A program made the translations under genes and the position numbers. From Rubricoccus marinus (lineage in GTDB: Bacteria > Bacteroidota > Rhodothermia > Rhodothermales > Rubricoccaceae), in the NCBI RefSeq assembly GCF_002257665.1, contig NZ_MQWB01000001.1, positions 144,834 to 208,833 of the forward strand: DNA of 64,000 nucleotides, given 5' to 3'. The notes under the pieces are model-generated. The model was not told the DNA's origin. It saw only the letters and a program-made list of their open reading frames with translations, and made no database searches. This document shows, piece by piece, positions 39,317 to 48,737 of the stretch (positions are counted from its first letter, which is position 1; every line of letters starts with the position of its first letter).

Positions 39317-42300
39317 GTGGACGACCAGATCACCATCCGCGGCGCGCGCGAGCACAACCTCCGAGGCGTCGACGTCGACATCCCCCGCGACCAGTTCGTC
39401 GTCATCACGGGGCTCTCGGGGAGCGGGAAGTCCTCGCTCGCCTTCGACACGATCTACGCCGAGGGGCAGCGGCGCTACATGGAGTCGCTCTCCAGCTACG
39501 CGCGGCAGTTTCTGGGCGTGATGGAGCGGCCGGACGTGGACCTCATCGACGGCCTCAGCCCGGTCATTGCGATCGAGCAGAAGACCGTCAACCGCAACCC
39601 TCGCTCGACGGTCGGGACCGTGACCGAGGTCTACGACTTCCTTCGCCTGCTCTACGCCCGCGCAGCCGACGCCTACTCGTACAAGTCCGGCGCGCCGATG
39701 CGCCGCCAGAGCGACGACGAGATCATCGACGCGATCGCGGCGTGGCCCGAGGGCACGCGCGTGATCCTGCTCGCGCCCGTCGTGCGCGGCCGCAAGGGCC
39801 ACTACCGCGACCTCTTCGAGCAGATCGCCAAGCAGGGCTTCGAGCGCGTTCGCACCGACGGCGAGATCCGCCCCATCGAGAAGGGGATGCAGCTCGACCG
39901 CTATTCCATCCACGACATCGAGGTCGTCATCGACCGCATCGCGATCAAGGAGGGCATCCGGCCGCGCATCGCGCAAGCCGTCGAGATCGCGCTCGGCATG
40001 GGCGGCGGCACGCTCGTCGCGCAGGTGGACCGGGTGGGGGAGGGGCCAGTGGGCAGCGCGAAGTCGCCCGTGGAAAACGACACGCCAGAGGCCTCTGGCG
40101 AGGAGCAAGGGAAAGGCAAGAAGGGCGCGAAGTCGAAAAGGGCCTCTGGCGCCAGAGGCAACGAGGCGAGCGCTCCCCCGCCAGAGGCTGGCGACGTGCT
40201 GTTCTCGCGGCACCTGACGGCGCCGCAGGACGGGCTGAGCTACGAGGACCCGAGCCCGAACACGTTCAGCTTCAACAGCCCCTACGGCGCGTGCCCGGCG
40301 TGCAACGGTCTGGGTGTGCGCAAGGAGATCGACCCGGATCTGGTCGTGCCCAACCCGAAAAAGTCCCTCCAGGAGGGCGCCGTCGCGGCGCTCGGGACGC
40401 CGCGCGACGTGTGGGTCTGGAGCCAGGTCCGCGCCGTGGCGGACGCCTACGAGTTCGACCTGGAAACGCCGATCGCCGACCTGACCGAGCGCCAGAGGCA
40501 GGTGCTCATGGAGGGCGCGGGCGATGAGCAGTTCGACATCGTGTACAAGTACAAGGGGCGCGAGGTGAAGTACCAGCACCGCTTCGGTGGCGTCCTGGGG
40601 CACATTGCGCACACACAAGAGAACGCGAGCAGCAAGGGCCAGAAAAAATGGGCCGAGGCGTTTATGCGCGTCATCGCGTGCCGCGTGTGCGGCGGCGGGC
40701 GGCTCAAGCCGGAAAGCCTGAGCTACCGCGTGGGCAACACGGGCACGTACGAAGGCGACCAGAGCATCGCGGACCTCGTGCAGATGGACCTGCGCTCGCT
40801 CGTGCAGTGGCTCGAAGACCTCGACCTCGAAGGGCGCCAGGAGATCATCGGTGGGCCGGTCGTAAAGGAGATCCGTGAGCGCGTGGGCTTCCTGGTGGAT
40901 GTGGGCCTGGACTACCTCACGCTGGACCGTCCGGCGCGGACGCTCTCGGGCGGCGAATCCCAGCGCATCCGCCTCGCGACGCAGATCGGCACCCAGCTCA
41001 CCGGCGTGCTCTACGTGCTGGACGAGCCTTCCATTGGGCTGCACCCGCGCGACAACACCAAACTCATCGACTCGCTGCAATCGCTCCGTGACCTCGGCAA
41101 CTCGGTCCTCGTCGTGGAGCACGACCGCGAAACGATTGAGGCGGCGGACTTCGTGCTGGACCTCGGCCCCGGCGCGGGCGAGTACGGCGGCGAGCTCCTG
41201 GCGGCCGGCCCGCCAGAGGTCATCTCGACGCCCTCTGGCGACGGCCTTCCGCTCTCGCTGACCACGGCCTACCTCGCGGGGCTCCGCGCGATCCCGACGC
41301 CCGCCTCTGGCGAGCGCCGCGAGGGGAGCGGCCACGAGATCGTGCTCGAAGGCGCCAGAGGCCACAACCTGCAGGACGTGACGTTCCGCCTCCCGCTCGG
41401 CACGCTGACGTGCGTCACGGGCGTCTCGGGAAGTGGGAAGTCAACGCTCATCAACCACACGCTCCGGCCGGCGCTCGCGCAGCACTTCCACAACTCGCAG
41501 ACGGTCCCGCTGCCCTATGACGACCTAAAGGGGCTGGAGCACGTCGACAAGGTCATCGCCATCGACCAGTCGCCGATCGGGCGCACGCCGCGCAGCAACC
41601 CGGCGACCTACACCGGCCTCTTCGGGCTGATCCGCGAGCTGTTCGCGCGCATGGGAGAGGCCGAGATCCGCGGCTACAAGCCGGGCCGGTTCTCGTTCAA
41701 CGTCAAGGGCGGGCGGTGCGAGACGTGCAAGGGCGCGGGCATCATGAAGCTCGAAATGAACTTCCTCCCGGACGTGTACGTGGAGTGCGAGACCTGCAAG
41801 GGGCGGCGCTACAACGCCGAGACGCTGCATGTCCGGTTCAAGGGGCTCAACATCGCCGAGGTCTTGGACCTGCCCGTAAGCGAGGCGCTGGAGGTGTTCG
41901 CCAACCAGCCACGCATCGCGCGCAAGCTCAAAACGCTGGACGCGGTCGGGCTGGGTTACCTCCGCCTGGGGCAGGCCGCGACGACGCTCTCGGGCGGCGA
42001 GGCGCAGCGCGTTAAGCTGTCTAAGGAGCTCTCGCGCCCCGGGACCGGCAACACGCTCTACATACTAGACGAGCCCACGACCGGCCTCCACTTCGAGGAC
42101 GTGCGGCACCTGCTTCTGGTCCTCCAGGCGCTGGTCGACAAGGGCAACACCGTTCTCGTCATTGAGCACAACATGGATGTCGCCAAGCAGGCGGACTGGG
42201 TCGTGGACCTCGGGCCGGACGGCGGCGCGGGCGGCGGCCAGATTCTCTTCGCCGGCACGCCAGAGGCCCTGGCCGAGGCCGACACGCCGACGGCGCCGTT

Positions 42301-42454
42301 CCTCCGCGAGGAACTGGAGCGCGCCGCTGAGGCCTCTGGCGAGCCGCTGCCGTTCCGCGAGATCGACCTCGACGCGCTCTCAAAGGGAGGCGGCAAGGGC
42401 GACGACGACGGGGAGGACGTGGAGGAAGACGAGCCCGAGGAGGTGGAGGCGTAG
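39317..42454 (+). CDS. uvrA: Excinuclease ABC subunit A
   Basis: Damage-recognition ATPase of nucleotide excision repair, 1,045 residues. The GTG start gives [46 protein letters not shown] with the first Walker A. The second is [15 protein letters not shown] (about 710). Zinc sites include CPACNGLG and [10 protein letters not shown]...CETCKG. Both ABC signatures, [16 protein letters not shown] and [15 protein letters not shown], are intact. An extra loop of about 50 residues (about 239-295) is highly charged and low in complexity and is partly written by 9-mers: an outward palindrome at 40083-40100 and a full palindrome at 40143-40158, reading PEASGEE and RASGARG. The C-terminal tail is acidic. 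Confidence 0.97.
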   Translation: MDDQITIRGAREHNLRGVDVDIPRDQFVVITGLSGSGKSSLAFDTIYAEGQRRYMESLSSYARQFLGVMERPDVDLIDGLSPVIAIEQKTVNRNPRSTVGTVTEVYDFLRLLYARAADAYSYKSGAPMRRQSDDEIIDAIAAWPEGTRVILLAPVVRGRKGHYRDLFEQIAKQGFERVRTDGEIRPIEKGMQLDRYSIHDIEVVIDRIAIKEGIRPRIAQAVEIALGMGGGTLVAQVDRVGEGPVGSAKSPVENDTPEASGEEQGKGKKGAKSKRASGARGNEASAPPPEAGDVLFSRHLTAPQDGLSYEDPSPNTFSFNSPYGACPACNGLGVRKEIDPDLVVPNPKKSLQEGAVAALGTPRDVWVWSQVRAVADAYEFDLETPIADLTERQRQVLMEGAGDEQFDIVYKYKGREVKYQHRFGGVLGHIAHTQENASSKGQKKWAEAFMRVIACRVCGGGRLKPESLSYRVGNTGTYEGDQSIADLVQMDLRSLVQWLEDLDLEGRQEIIGGPVVKEIRERVGFLVDVGLDYLTLDRPARTLSGGESQRIRLATQIGTQLTGVLYVLDEPSIGLHPRDNTKLIDSLQSLRDLGNSVLVVEHDRETIEAADFVLDLGPGAGEYGGELLAAGPPEVISTPSGDGLPLSLTTAYLAGLRAIPTPASGERREGSGHEIVLEGARGHNLQDVTFRLPLGTLTCVTGVSGSGKSTLINHTLRPALAQHFHNSQTVPLPYDDLKGLEHVDKVIAIDQSPIGRTPRSNPATYTGLFGLIRELFARMGEAEIRGYKPGRFSFNVKGGRCETCKGAGIMKLEMNFLPDVYVECETCKGRRYNAETLHVRFKGLNIAEVLDLPVSEALEVFANQPRIARKLKTLDAVGLGYLRLGQAATTLSGGEAQRVKLSKELSRPGTGNTLYILDEPTTGLHFEDVRHLLLVLQALVDKGNTVLVIEHNMDVAKQADWVVDLGPDGGAGGGQILFAGTPEALAEADTPTAPFLREELERAAEASGEPLPFREIDLDALSKGGGKGDDDGEDVEEDEPEEVEA

Positions 42455-42521
42455 GCCCGCTCCCGCCCAGGCCTCTGGCGCCAGAGGCCTGGGGCTCTAC
42501 CGTGCACCCTTCCCCTGCGGC

Positions 42522-42630
42522 GTCATCGCGAGAGGTCCGTTCGGCTGCGCTCAGGGCAGGCTCCGCGACGCGGCGATTGGGGTGGTCCGCGCTCGGCGGC
42601 ACGGGATCGCCGCGCTCCGCTCGCGATGAC
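42522..42630. repeat. Interspersed inverted-ended repeat, copy 1 (109 bp)
   Basis: Begins GTCATCGCGAG and ends CTCGCGATGAC, so the ends are perfect inverted repeats. Inside are CCGTTCGGCTGCGCTCAGGG and, near the other end, GGGATCGCCGCGCTCCG. It is of the same build as the GTCATTGCGAG...CTCGCAATGAC repeats common in Bacteroidota and Chlorobi genomes, probably non-autonomous palindromic elements. Confidence 0.75.
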
Positions 42631-42713
42631 ACCCGTTTGGGTAAGGCGTCTCCGCGACGACCCACCTGGGGCCCAGAGGTGCAGGGCCTCGTTGTGCAGC
42701 CTCCCCAACCGAT

Positions 42714-42822
42714 GTCATCGCGAGGAGCCCGTTCGGCTACGCTCAGGGCAGGCTCCGCGACGTGGCGATCTGGTGGGGTCGTGCTCGGCGTCGCGAGATC
42801 GCCGCGCTGCGCTCGCGATGAC
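42714..42822. repeat. Interspersed inverted-ended repeat, copy 2 (109 bp)
   Basis: The same length, direction and ends as copy 1 (GTCATCGCGAG...CTCGCGATGAC), with the shared internal TCAGGGCAGGCTCCGCGACG. The centre differs. The two copies are 192 bp apart, start to start. Confidence 0.75.
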
Positions 42823-42842
42823 ACCGGCTGGGGTGGGTCTCC

Positions 42843-43433
42843 TTAGTCGCTCTCAGTGATGGTCACGTCCGTCGAGCAGAAATCGATGCCGTAGGCGTTG
42901 CGGGCGGTCACTGTCACGGTGTACGTGCCGGGTTCGCTGTAGCGGTGCGTCGCTGGAAGTGACGCATCGGTGTTGCCGTCGCCCCAGTCGACTCCAAACG
43001 CGTCGGCCTCTGGCGAATTGGGGTGGAGAGAACCCATCAGGGAAACCGGTTCGCCAGAGGCGGCCGTGCTCGGCTGGGCCTGGCAGGCTGTGAACACAGG
43101 GCCGTGCCCTAGCTCTACGGCTGTGACCACGCACGTCTCCGTATCGACAGCGTTCTCGCCACGGCGTAGCTCTGCGGTCACGGAATACGTCCCGGGAGTC
43201 CTGAACACGTGCGAGGCATCCGCGCCCGTAGAGGTCTCGGTGTCTCCCCAGATCCACTGGACATCAGGAGCCGGTATGCCGTCGTCCGTTGTCGAGGCGA
43301 CAAAGCGTCCCTGCTCTCCGATTAGCAGTTCTGCGGGGCACTCTAGGCTGGCTAGCATGGCAGGCGCGCGCGTGGTCAGGCAGGAGGCGAGGCCAAGCGC
43401 GAAGCCCAGGGCCAGGAAGGAACGGTAGAGCAT
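42843..43433 (-). CDS. Lipoprotein with two PKD domains
   Basis: A 196-residue lipoprotein; the lipobox LGLASC places the cysteine near residue 18. Two PKD-type beta-sandwiches follow: WIWGDTETSTGADASHVFRTPGTYSVTAEL (about 55-110) and VDWGDGNTDASLPATHRYSEPGTYTVTVTARNAYG (about 148-190), each with the W-G-D and G-T-Y-x-V-T marks. Cysteines in ECPAEL and ETCVV, TACQA and FCSTD suggest disulfides within each domain. Such domains mediate surface contacts. There are no recognised partner genes nearby. Confidence 0.82.
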   Translation of the reverse strand: MLYRSFLALGFALGLASCLTTRAPAMLASLECPAELLIGEQGRFVASTTDDGIPAPDVQWIWGDTETSTGADASHVFRTPGTYSVTAELRRGENAVDTETCVVTAVELGHGPVFTACQAQPSTAASGEPVSLMGSLHPNSPEADAFGVDWGDGNTDASLPATHRYSEPGTYTVTVTARNAYGIDFCSTDVTITESD

Positions 43434-43737
43434 GGAGAACCAACTTCAAGACGCGGCTCAGAGTACGCCGGGCCTCTGGCGCCAGAGGCGTGGTGGTCGG
43501 CGCGGGCGGCATTTGGGCATGCCTAGGGCTCAAGCGGTTGCGCAAGCGCCCGATAAAGCCGGCTGCGCCTGCGTTCTAGACCCAGGCGCGAAGGGGTGTC
43601 GCCGTGACGGTCTGCCACAGACTAGTAGCAGAATAGATGGGACCAGACAGAGCGTTGACAGAACCGAGGAGTCGTTCTAGGGCGAGTGGCCGCGCCTCAT
43701 CGGGCACCGTTATCCTCGGGGACCACCCTCTCTACTA
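43434..43737. other. Spacer with full palindrome between divergent genes
   Basis: About 300 bp between divergent genes. A full palindrome lies at 43473-43488. The GC content falls in 43600-43690, and TTATCCTCGG near 43710 may be part of a promoter for the gene at 43738. No reading frame is convincing. Confidence 0.55.
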
Positions 43738-45387
43738 ATGCGTCTTTTTCTCGCTCTCCTTCTGCTTCTTCCCACACTCGCGCTTGCGCAGTCCCCTCTC
43801 GGAGACCGCATCGGCCCCGACCTGTCGCCAGAGGAGCAGCGCTACTTCGGGCTCTTCCCAGGGATCGAGGGGATTCAGTCCGTCCAGGTGGTGGCAGGCA
43901 CCGATACGACTCGGCTGGTGGTGTCGCGAGCGGTGGGGGGCGATACCACGTACGCGCTGCGGCCTGGCCAGATCGACGCGCTCCGGACGTTTGTCGGCTC
44001 CTTCGAGCAGAGTGCCGCCGCGTTTCTGAACCCCAACTGGCAACAGGCCTCGTCGGCCTATACGTCCTCTGTCTTGAGCGCGGAGGAGTACCAGGCCGTT
44101 CGCGATTCCGTCGCGCAGGCCCGCGAGTCTCTGCTCCGGCCGGAGAGAGCGGGGGCGACGAACGCCCTCGCGGGCCGAGTTCTAGACCCCAGCACGGACG
44201 TTCCGTTCGTGAACCCTGAGCGCCGCACTGTTGTGATCCGACGCGGCGACCGCATCCTTTCCGGCGTGATCCTGAAAGCCGACGCCGACCAGCTTCTTTT
44301 GCACCCGGTCGCTCCGTACAACTGGCGGGCGCCAGAGGCCGTCGCGATTCCGGCAACCGAGATCGAGTGGGTAGAGATTGAGCCGGTTGCTGAGGAAGGG
44401 ATCGCGCGTGCGTTTCCGTACATCGGCGGCGCAGTCGGGCTGGCCGTCGCTGGGGGAGACGTGTTTCTGCTAGAAGGAGGGCTGGAAAGCGCGCCCTTCG
44501 TCCCGCTCTTTGCCGCGGTGGGCTCCATTCTCGCGGAGCGCCTCCTGCCCCGGCCCCCGCCGCGAGGCGGGTACGCCAGCCGCCTGGGCTCGCTCGCCAA
44601 CCGCTCCGCCTTCCGCGACGTCACGCCGCTGGACTTCCCGGGGGCGACCGCGGGGGAGGACGTTCTCTCGTCGCGCTCGGCAAGAGCCGATGGGGCGTTT
44701 AGCCGCTGGCGCGCTCGCTACGGATGGGTAAACGTAGCGGCTATGCGAGGGGTGTCGTCGGATGCCGAGGTCTCTGGCGTGGTCCAGGAGAGCGTGCGGC
44801 TGGGCGGCATTCCCACCGACACGTCGCCGCAGTTCCTGCAAGGGGCGTCGGCGCCTCTCGCGAGCGTCGACGTCGCGCTTCGGCCGGTGCCGTGGGTGCG
44901 TCTCGGCGGCACGTGGGTGCGCGGCGAGGACGAGCGTCCAAGCCTGGAGCGCGAGTCCATCGAAGAGGTCACGGGGCCCGAGGTGGGCTTCGTCTCTCTG
45001 GGCTCGTTCCGAGGCTACGCAGAGCTGGTGCTGCCCAGCCCGCGCGTCAGCGGGTTCGGCCTCGAAGCTGCCATCGGCGGGGGCCTGACGACCATCGAGG
45101 GAAGCGTAGACCGCTCCACGACGGCCGCAGGCGGAGAAGTCGCCTACAGCCTGTCGTCCTCGCGGAGCAGCCCGTTCGTGCAGGCGACGGTAGAGATCGT
45201 GGCCCCGCGCCGGACGTCTTTCTTCGTGCGGTGGACCTCAGTCGCGGCGCCAGAGGCAATCTCGATTCCAGGTGCGGAACTGGAGTCCGAGCAGTTCCCC
45301 GGCGTCATTACGTACCAGCGGGAGCCACACGAGGTGACGTTCGGGAGGTACCAGGACATCGCGTGGGGCACGCGCTTTCGGTTCTAA
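43738..45387 (+). CDS. Exported protein, possible outer-membrane barrel
   Basis: A 549-residue exported protein with signal MRLFLALLLLLPTLALAQ. Residues about 25-220 are mixed alpha/beta. A glycine/alanine-rich hydrophobic stretch (FPYIGGAVGLAVAGGDVFLLEGG) lies near 225. The last 230 residues alternate polar and hydrophobic residues (VSGFGLEAAIGGGLTTIEGSV, YSLSSSRSSPFVQATVEIV) and end in F (GTRFRF), which is how outer-membrane beta-barrels end. No family is recognised. Monocistronic. Confidence 0.65.
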   Translation: MRLFLALLLLLPTLALAQSPLGDRIGPDLSPEEQRYFGLFPGIEGIQSVQVVAGTDTTRLVVSRAVGGDTTYALRPGQIDALRTFVGSFEQSAAAFLNPNWQQASSAYTSSVLSAEEYQAVRDSVAQARESLLRPERAGATNALAGRVLDPSTDVPFVNPERRTVVIRRGDRILSGVILKADADQLLLHPVAPYNWRAPEAVAIPATEIEWVEIEPVAEEGIARAFPYIGGAVGLAVAGGDVFLLEGGLESAPFVPLFAAVGSILAERLLPRPPPRGGYASRLGSLANRSAFRDVTPLDFPGATAGEDVLSSRSARADGAFSRWRARYGWVNVAAMRGVSSDAEVSGVVQESVRLGGIPTDTSPQFLQGASAPLASVDVALRPVPWVRLGGTWVRGEDERPSLERESIEEVTGPEVGFVSLGSFRGYAELVLPSPRVSGFGLEAAIGGGLTTIEGSVDRSTTAAGGEVAYSLSSSRSSPFVQATVEIVAPRRTSFFVRWTSVAAPEAISIPGAELESEQFPGVITYQREPHEVTFGRYQDIAWGTRFRF

Positions 45388-45851
45388 AGCGACACACGTG
45401 CTGAGCGCGCCAGAGGCCTCTCGCGAAGGAGGAGGGCTACGGCACAGACTCGTCGCGCGGGTGAGGTCGCACAGCCGTCGGTTTGCCGAAGCTGTGCGCA
45501 TAAAATAAGCGTGTAAAAGGTTTGCGGGAAGAGGGGCGCCCCGCGCCGACGCCCGGCAACGCATGTCTCGACCTCGGCTAGAAGGGGCGCAGAGAGGCGC
45601 CGTCTGGCCCCCTCCGCGCCAGAGGCTTCGGCCGCCGTGGCGGAACCTGTCGGGGCGCAACGCGCACAGGACATACGGCGGTGGCGTCCTGTATGGTGGA
45701 CGGCGAAGTGCCGCCAGAGGCCTCTGGCGTGCGATTCACGCTATCGGAACGGCGGTTGATACGTGGGTGGGGGAACACGCGGCTTACCACGTGAGGGCAG
45801 ACGCAGCACCCGGCGCCGCCCGCTCTCTCAAGCCCCACCAACCCCACCGCC
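45388..45851. other. Long spacer with an AT-rich patch and an outward palindrome
   Basis: 464 bp without a supported gene. 45495-45525 is unusually AT-rich for this genome (GCATAAAATAAGCGTGTAAAAGG), followed by GTTTGCGG, and may be a promoter or protein-binding site. An outward palindrome lies at 45712-45729. An inverted pair ACGTGG/CCACGT flanks 45760-45800 shortly before the next lipoprotein gene. Confidence 0.5.
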
Positions 45852-46436
45852 ATGACCCGTTCAACACTCTCCGCACTCGGCCTCGTCGGCCTCCTCGCGC
45901 TCAGCGGGTGCACCGCCCTGGAGTCCCAGCGCTACCCTACCCCACGCCGAGGCGGCACCGTGTACCAGCCGGCACCGCGCCCGGCAGATGTCCGCCGTGA
46001 CAACCGCGACGACGCCAGAAGCACCCCCGAGTGGCGCCGCGTCGAGCGCGACGTGCGGCAGTACGTCGACCGCCTTGACCGCGAGCTTCGCCTGGACAAC
46101 CGCCAGGAGCGCCAGATCCGTGAGGTGCTGGAAAACCGGGCGTACAACCTGCTCCGCCAGACCCGTCGCGGCGAGGCGCGCCGCGTGTACCCCTTCCCGC
46201 GCCGCTTCAACCAGAAGCAGCACGCCAACCGCACCGTGGAACGCTTCTGGCGCGATGCCGACAACCGCGTTGAGCGGGTCCTGGATCGCGACCAGAAGCA
46301 GGAGTTCAAGTACCTGACGGGAGAGCGCCGCCGCCCCACCCGGGCACGCGACCAGCGCGACGACCGCCGCTACGACAGGGATGATCGCAGAGACGATCAT
46401 CGCGAAGAGCGCCGCGGCCGCCGGAAGCGCGACTAG
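45852..46436 (+). CDS. Arg/Asp-rich lipoprotein, helical
   Basis: A 194-residue lipoprotein: MTRSTLSALGLVGLLALSGC puts the lipobox cysteine at residue 20. Residues about 55-150 are predicted helical with repeated charged heptads (VRQYVDRLDRELRLDNRQERQIREVLENR), recalling Spy/CpxP-like periplasmic chaperones and metal sensors, but without their LTxxQ motif in clear form. The C-terminus is a run of R, D and H (RDDRRYDRDDRRDDHREERR), which could bind metal or polyanions. Function unknown. A strong terminator follows. Confidence 0.68.
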   Translation: MTRSTLSALGLVGLLALSGCTALESQRYPTPRRGGTVYQPAPRPADVRRDNRDDARSTPEWRRVERDVRQYVDRLDRELRLDNRQERQIREVLENRAYNLLRQTRRGEARRVYPFPRRFNQKQHANRTVERFWRDADNRVERVLDRDQKQEFKYLTGERRRPTRARDQRDDRRYDRDDRRDDHREERRGRRKRD

Positions 46437-46467
46437 GCTCGCGACGCACGCTCATGCTCTAACGTTG

Positions 46468-46503
46468 GAGAGGCGGGGGACTTCGGTCCCTCGCCTCTTT
46501 GCT
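46468..46503 (+). terminator. Rho-independent terminator
   Basis: GAGGCGGGGGAC pairs with GTCCCTCGCCTC around a TTCG tetraloop, followed by TTTGCTTT, 32 nt after the stop codon of the Arg/Asp-rich lipoprotein gene. Confidence 0.85.
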
Positions 46504-46576
46504 TTGCCTCTGGCGCTAGAGCCCACGCTCCGAGCCTCTGGCGCCAGAGGCTGCTCCCGCCCACTCTGCGCTGCTG

Positions 46577-47188
46577 CTAGGCGTCGCCAGAGGCCTCGGG
46601 GAAGCGTTCGCCCGCCGTCACGGCGAGGTCCAGCGTGTTCTGCGGCGGCGGGATAGGGCACGAGAACGACGGGTTGACCACGCACGTGGGGTGGTAGGCG
46701 CGGTTGAAGTCTAGCGCGACGCTGCCGTCAGCCTCTGGCGTGAGGTCCATGTAGCGGCCCCCGCCGTAGGTCTCCACGCCCGTCGTCTGGTCGCGAAAGG
46801 GGACGAAAAGGTTCGGGTTGGTCTCCCCCAGAGGGAGGTAGGCCGTTAGCCGCATGGGGCGGCCCTCGGCGCGAAACACGAGCACGCCAGAGGCCACCAT
46901 CGCGCGGGGCTCGCCGGTGGACGTGCCGAGGTAGAGCGTGTCCGTTTGCAACGCCGGTTGGAGCGAGGCGGGGATGGCGAGCGTGGAGTCGTACGGGAAG
47001 TACTCCAGCCCGGTAAACGTCTCGCGCAGGCTCTCCATGACGGGCGTGTCCTCGGAGGCGTAAAGGCTGTCTCGGCTGGTGCGCCACGCCTCCCATTCGG
47101 CGTGGAGCGCGGCGCGGTCCACCGACGGCCCGCTGGGGCCGCAGGCGGCGAGAGACAGAAGCAGGGGGAGCAGGAGAGCGACGCGCAT
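46577..47188 (-). CDS. DUF1684 lipoprotein
   Basis: A 203-residue lipoprotein with signal MRVALLLPLLLSLAAC. The mature part matches the DUF1684 pattern: an N-terminal W-x-x-R-x-x-S-L segment (EWEAWRTSRDSLYAS), FPYDST, then LFVPFRDQTTGVETYGGGRYMDL and the C-terminal DFNRAYHPTCVVNPSFSCPIPPPQNTLDLAVTAGER. Two cysteines in the conserved tail are kept. The biochemical role of DUF1684 is unknown. It is divergent from the sugar dehydrogenase genes. Confidence 0.88.
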   Translation of the reverse strand: MRVALLLPLLLSLAACGPSGPSVDRAALHAEWEAWRTSRDSLYASEDTPVMESLRETFTGLEYFPYDSTLAIPASLQPALQTDTLYLGTSTGEPRAMVASGVLVFRAEGRPMRLTAYLPLGETNPNLFVPFRDQTTGVETYGGGRYMDLTPEADGSVALDFNRAYHPTCVVNPSFSCPIPPPQNTLDLAVTAGERFPEASGDA

Positions 47189-47267
47189 AGCAACGGGGAC
47201 CGGCTACAAGGTCGCTATCATCGTGGACTCCGTCCTTTCAGCTTCGCGGAATCAGCGTCCCACCTCT

Positions 47268-48719
47268 ATGCCCCGGTTCTCCTCCCTCACGCCTCTGGCG
47301 GTCTTCGGCCTCACGCTCCTTCTCGCGGCAGCGCCAGAGGCCCAGATCACGGCCACCAACGCGTTCCCGGGCGTCAGCTTCCAGTCGCCGGTGGAGATGG
47401 GGATGGCGCCGGGCCAGCCCAACCGCGTGTACGTAGTGGAGCAAGGCAACGGGACCGGGCGCGCGCGCATCCTCACGCTTGAAGTGGGGGACAGCGCCCC
47501 GACGGTCTTCCTCGACCTCGACGACCGCGTGCGGGCGGGGGGCGAGCAGGGCCTGCTCGGTCTCGCGTTCCACCCGAACTACGCCGCCAACGGGCGCGTC
47601 TTCGTGCACTACAGCGGGCAGCCGGACGGCCGGACGGTCGTCTCGGAGTTCGCGCGCGCCAGCGGCGATCCTCTGGCGGCGGACCCCGAGAGCGAGCGCG
47701 TAATCTTGGAGCGGAGCCAGCCCTTCGGCAACCACAACGGTGGCAAGATCGCGTTTGGCCCGGACGGCTTCCTCTACATCGGGCTCGGCGATGGCGGCTC
47801 GGGGAACGATCCGCTGGGCAGCGGGCAGGACACCTCCACCATCCTCGGCGCGCTTCTCCGCATCGACGTGGACACGGTGCCAGCAGGCGCCACCTACGGG
47901 ATCCCAGTGGACAACCCATTCGCCTCTGGCGGGGGCCGCGGCGAGATCTACGCCTACGGCATCCGCAACCCGTGGAAGTTCTCCTTCGACTCCCTCACCG
48001 GCGACCTGTGGCTGGGCGACGTGGGGCAGGGGCGTTGGGAGGAGATCAACAAGGTGCGCAACGGCGGCAACTACGGCTGGAATCGCGTGGAAGGCCCCGA
48101 GTGCTTCCAGCGGACCTGCACGCTGAGCGACTACGACGCGCCGGTGTTCTCTTACCCCCACAACAACACGGACCAGGGGGGGCTCTCCATCACGGGTGGG
48201 ATCGTGTACCGGGGGACCGACGTGGCGGGCTTGGAGGGCGCCTACCTCTACGCCGACTTCGTCTTCCCTCGCCTGTGGTCCCTGTTCTCTGGCACGACGC
48301 CGGGCACCGCAACCTCGACGCTGCTCTCTAGCTCGATCAGCAACATCTCGTCCATCAACGAGGGGCCGGGGCGCGAGGCGTACGTGGTCACCTACGGAGG
48401 CACCATCTTCCGCCTTCAGGGCACTTCTACCGCGGCGGCCCCCGGCGCCTCTGGCGCGGGGCTGATCCGCGTGGACGGCCCGAACCCCGTCCGCGGCGAG
48501 GCCGCGCTCGTGCTGAGCGCCTCTGGCGGCGAACCGGTACGTGTGCGTCTCTTCGACGCCAGAGGCCGCGAGTTGGCCGTCCTGAACGAGGGGGCCGTCG
48601 CGCGCGAGATGCGCCTCGTCGTAGACCTCGAGACGCTTGGTGTGGCCGCTGGCGTGGTGTTTGTTCTAGCGGAGACCTCTACCCTCCGCCAATCCGTTCG
48701 GCTCGTTGTAACGGGCTGA
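47268..48719 (+). CDS. PQQ-type soluble sugar dehydrogenase with T9SS sorting domain (copy 1)
   Basis: A 483-residue exported enzyme of the glucose/sorbosone dehydrogenase propeller family, which oxidises aldoses or related carbonyls with PQQ. ATG 47268 is chosen for its signal peptide (LAVFGLTLLLAAAPEAQ). Family marks include GEQGLLGLAFHPNYAANGRVFVHYS, NHNGGKIAFGPDGFLYIGLGDGG (active-site histidine and Q/K region), GIRNPWKFSFDSLTGDLWLGDVGQGRWEEIN and NYGWNRVEGPECF. The last 75 residues are a type A sorting domain (VDGPNPVRGEAAL). It is followed 18 nt later by a second member, so this is a tandem duplication, probably one operon. Confidence 0.9.
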   Translation: MPRFSSLTPLAVFGLTLLLAAAPEAQITATNAFPGVSFQSPVEMGMAPGQPNRVYVVEQGNGTGRARILTLEVGDSAPTVFLDLDDRVRAGGEQGLLGLAFHPNYAANGRVFVHYSGQPDGRTVVSEFARASGDPLAADPESERVILERSQPFGNHNGGKIAFGPDGFLYIGLGDGGSGNDPLGSGQDTSTILGALLRIDVDTVPAGATYGIPVDNPFASGGGRGEIYAYGIRNPWKFSFDSLTGDLWLGDVGQGRWEEINKVRNGGNYGWNRVEGPECFQRTCTLSDYDAPVFSYPHNNTDQGGLSITGGIVYRGTDVAGLEGAYLYADFVFPRLWSLFSGTTPGTATSTLLSSSISNISSINEGPGREAYVVTYGGTIFRLQGTSTAAAPGASGAGLIRVDGPNPVRGEAALVLSASGGEPVRVRLFDARGRELAVLNEGAVAREMRLVVDLETLGVAAGVVFVLAETSTLRQSVRLVVTG

Positions 48720-48737
48720 TGTGATGGGCTTTATGCC

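Larger units (their letters stand above)
42455..42842. other. Repeat-filled spacer between uvrA and the PKD lipoprotein
   Basis: No gene. The spacer holds a full palindrome (42472-42487) after the uvrA stop and two related 109-bp interspersed repeats described separately, with about 85 bp between them. Confidence 0.7.

Noticed and set aside
38303-41365. A 1,020-codon minus-strand open frame
   Set aside because: Only its last 256 codons (from GTG 39073) code for a sulfotransferase; the rest runs antisense to uvrA and is an artefact of high GC content.
45578-45913. A 111-residue minus-strand gene in the 45.4-45.85 kb spacer
   Set aside because: Overlaps the start of the lipoprotein gene at 45852 and is Arg/Pro-rich without any motif, as expected for chance frames in this GC range.
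47079-47267. N-terminal extension of the first sugar dehydrogenase
   Set aside because: The extension is arginine-rich, overlaps the divergent DUF1684 gene and would hide the clear signal peptide at 47268.
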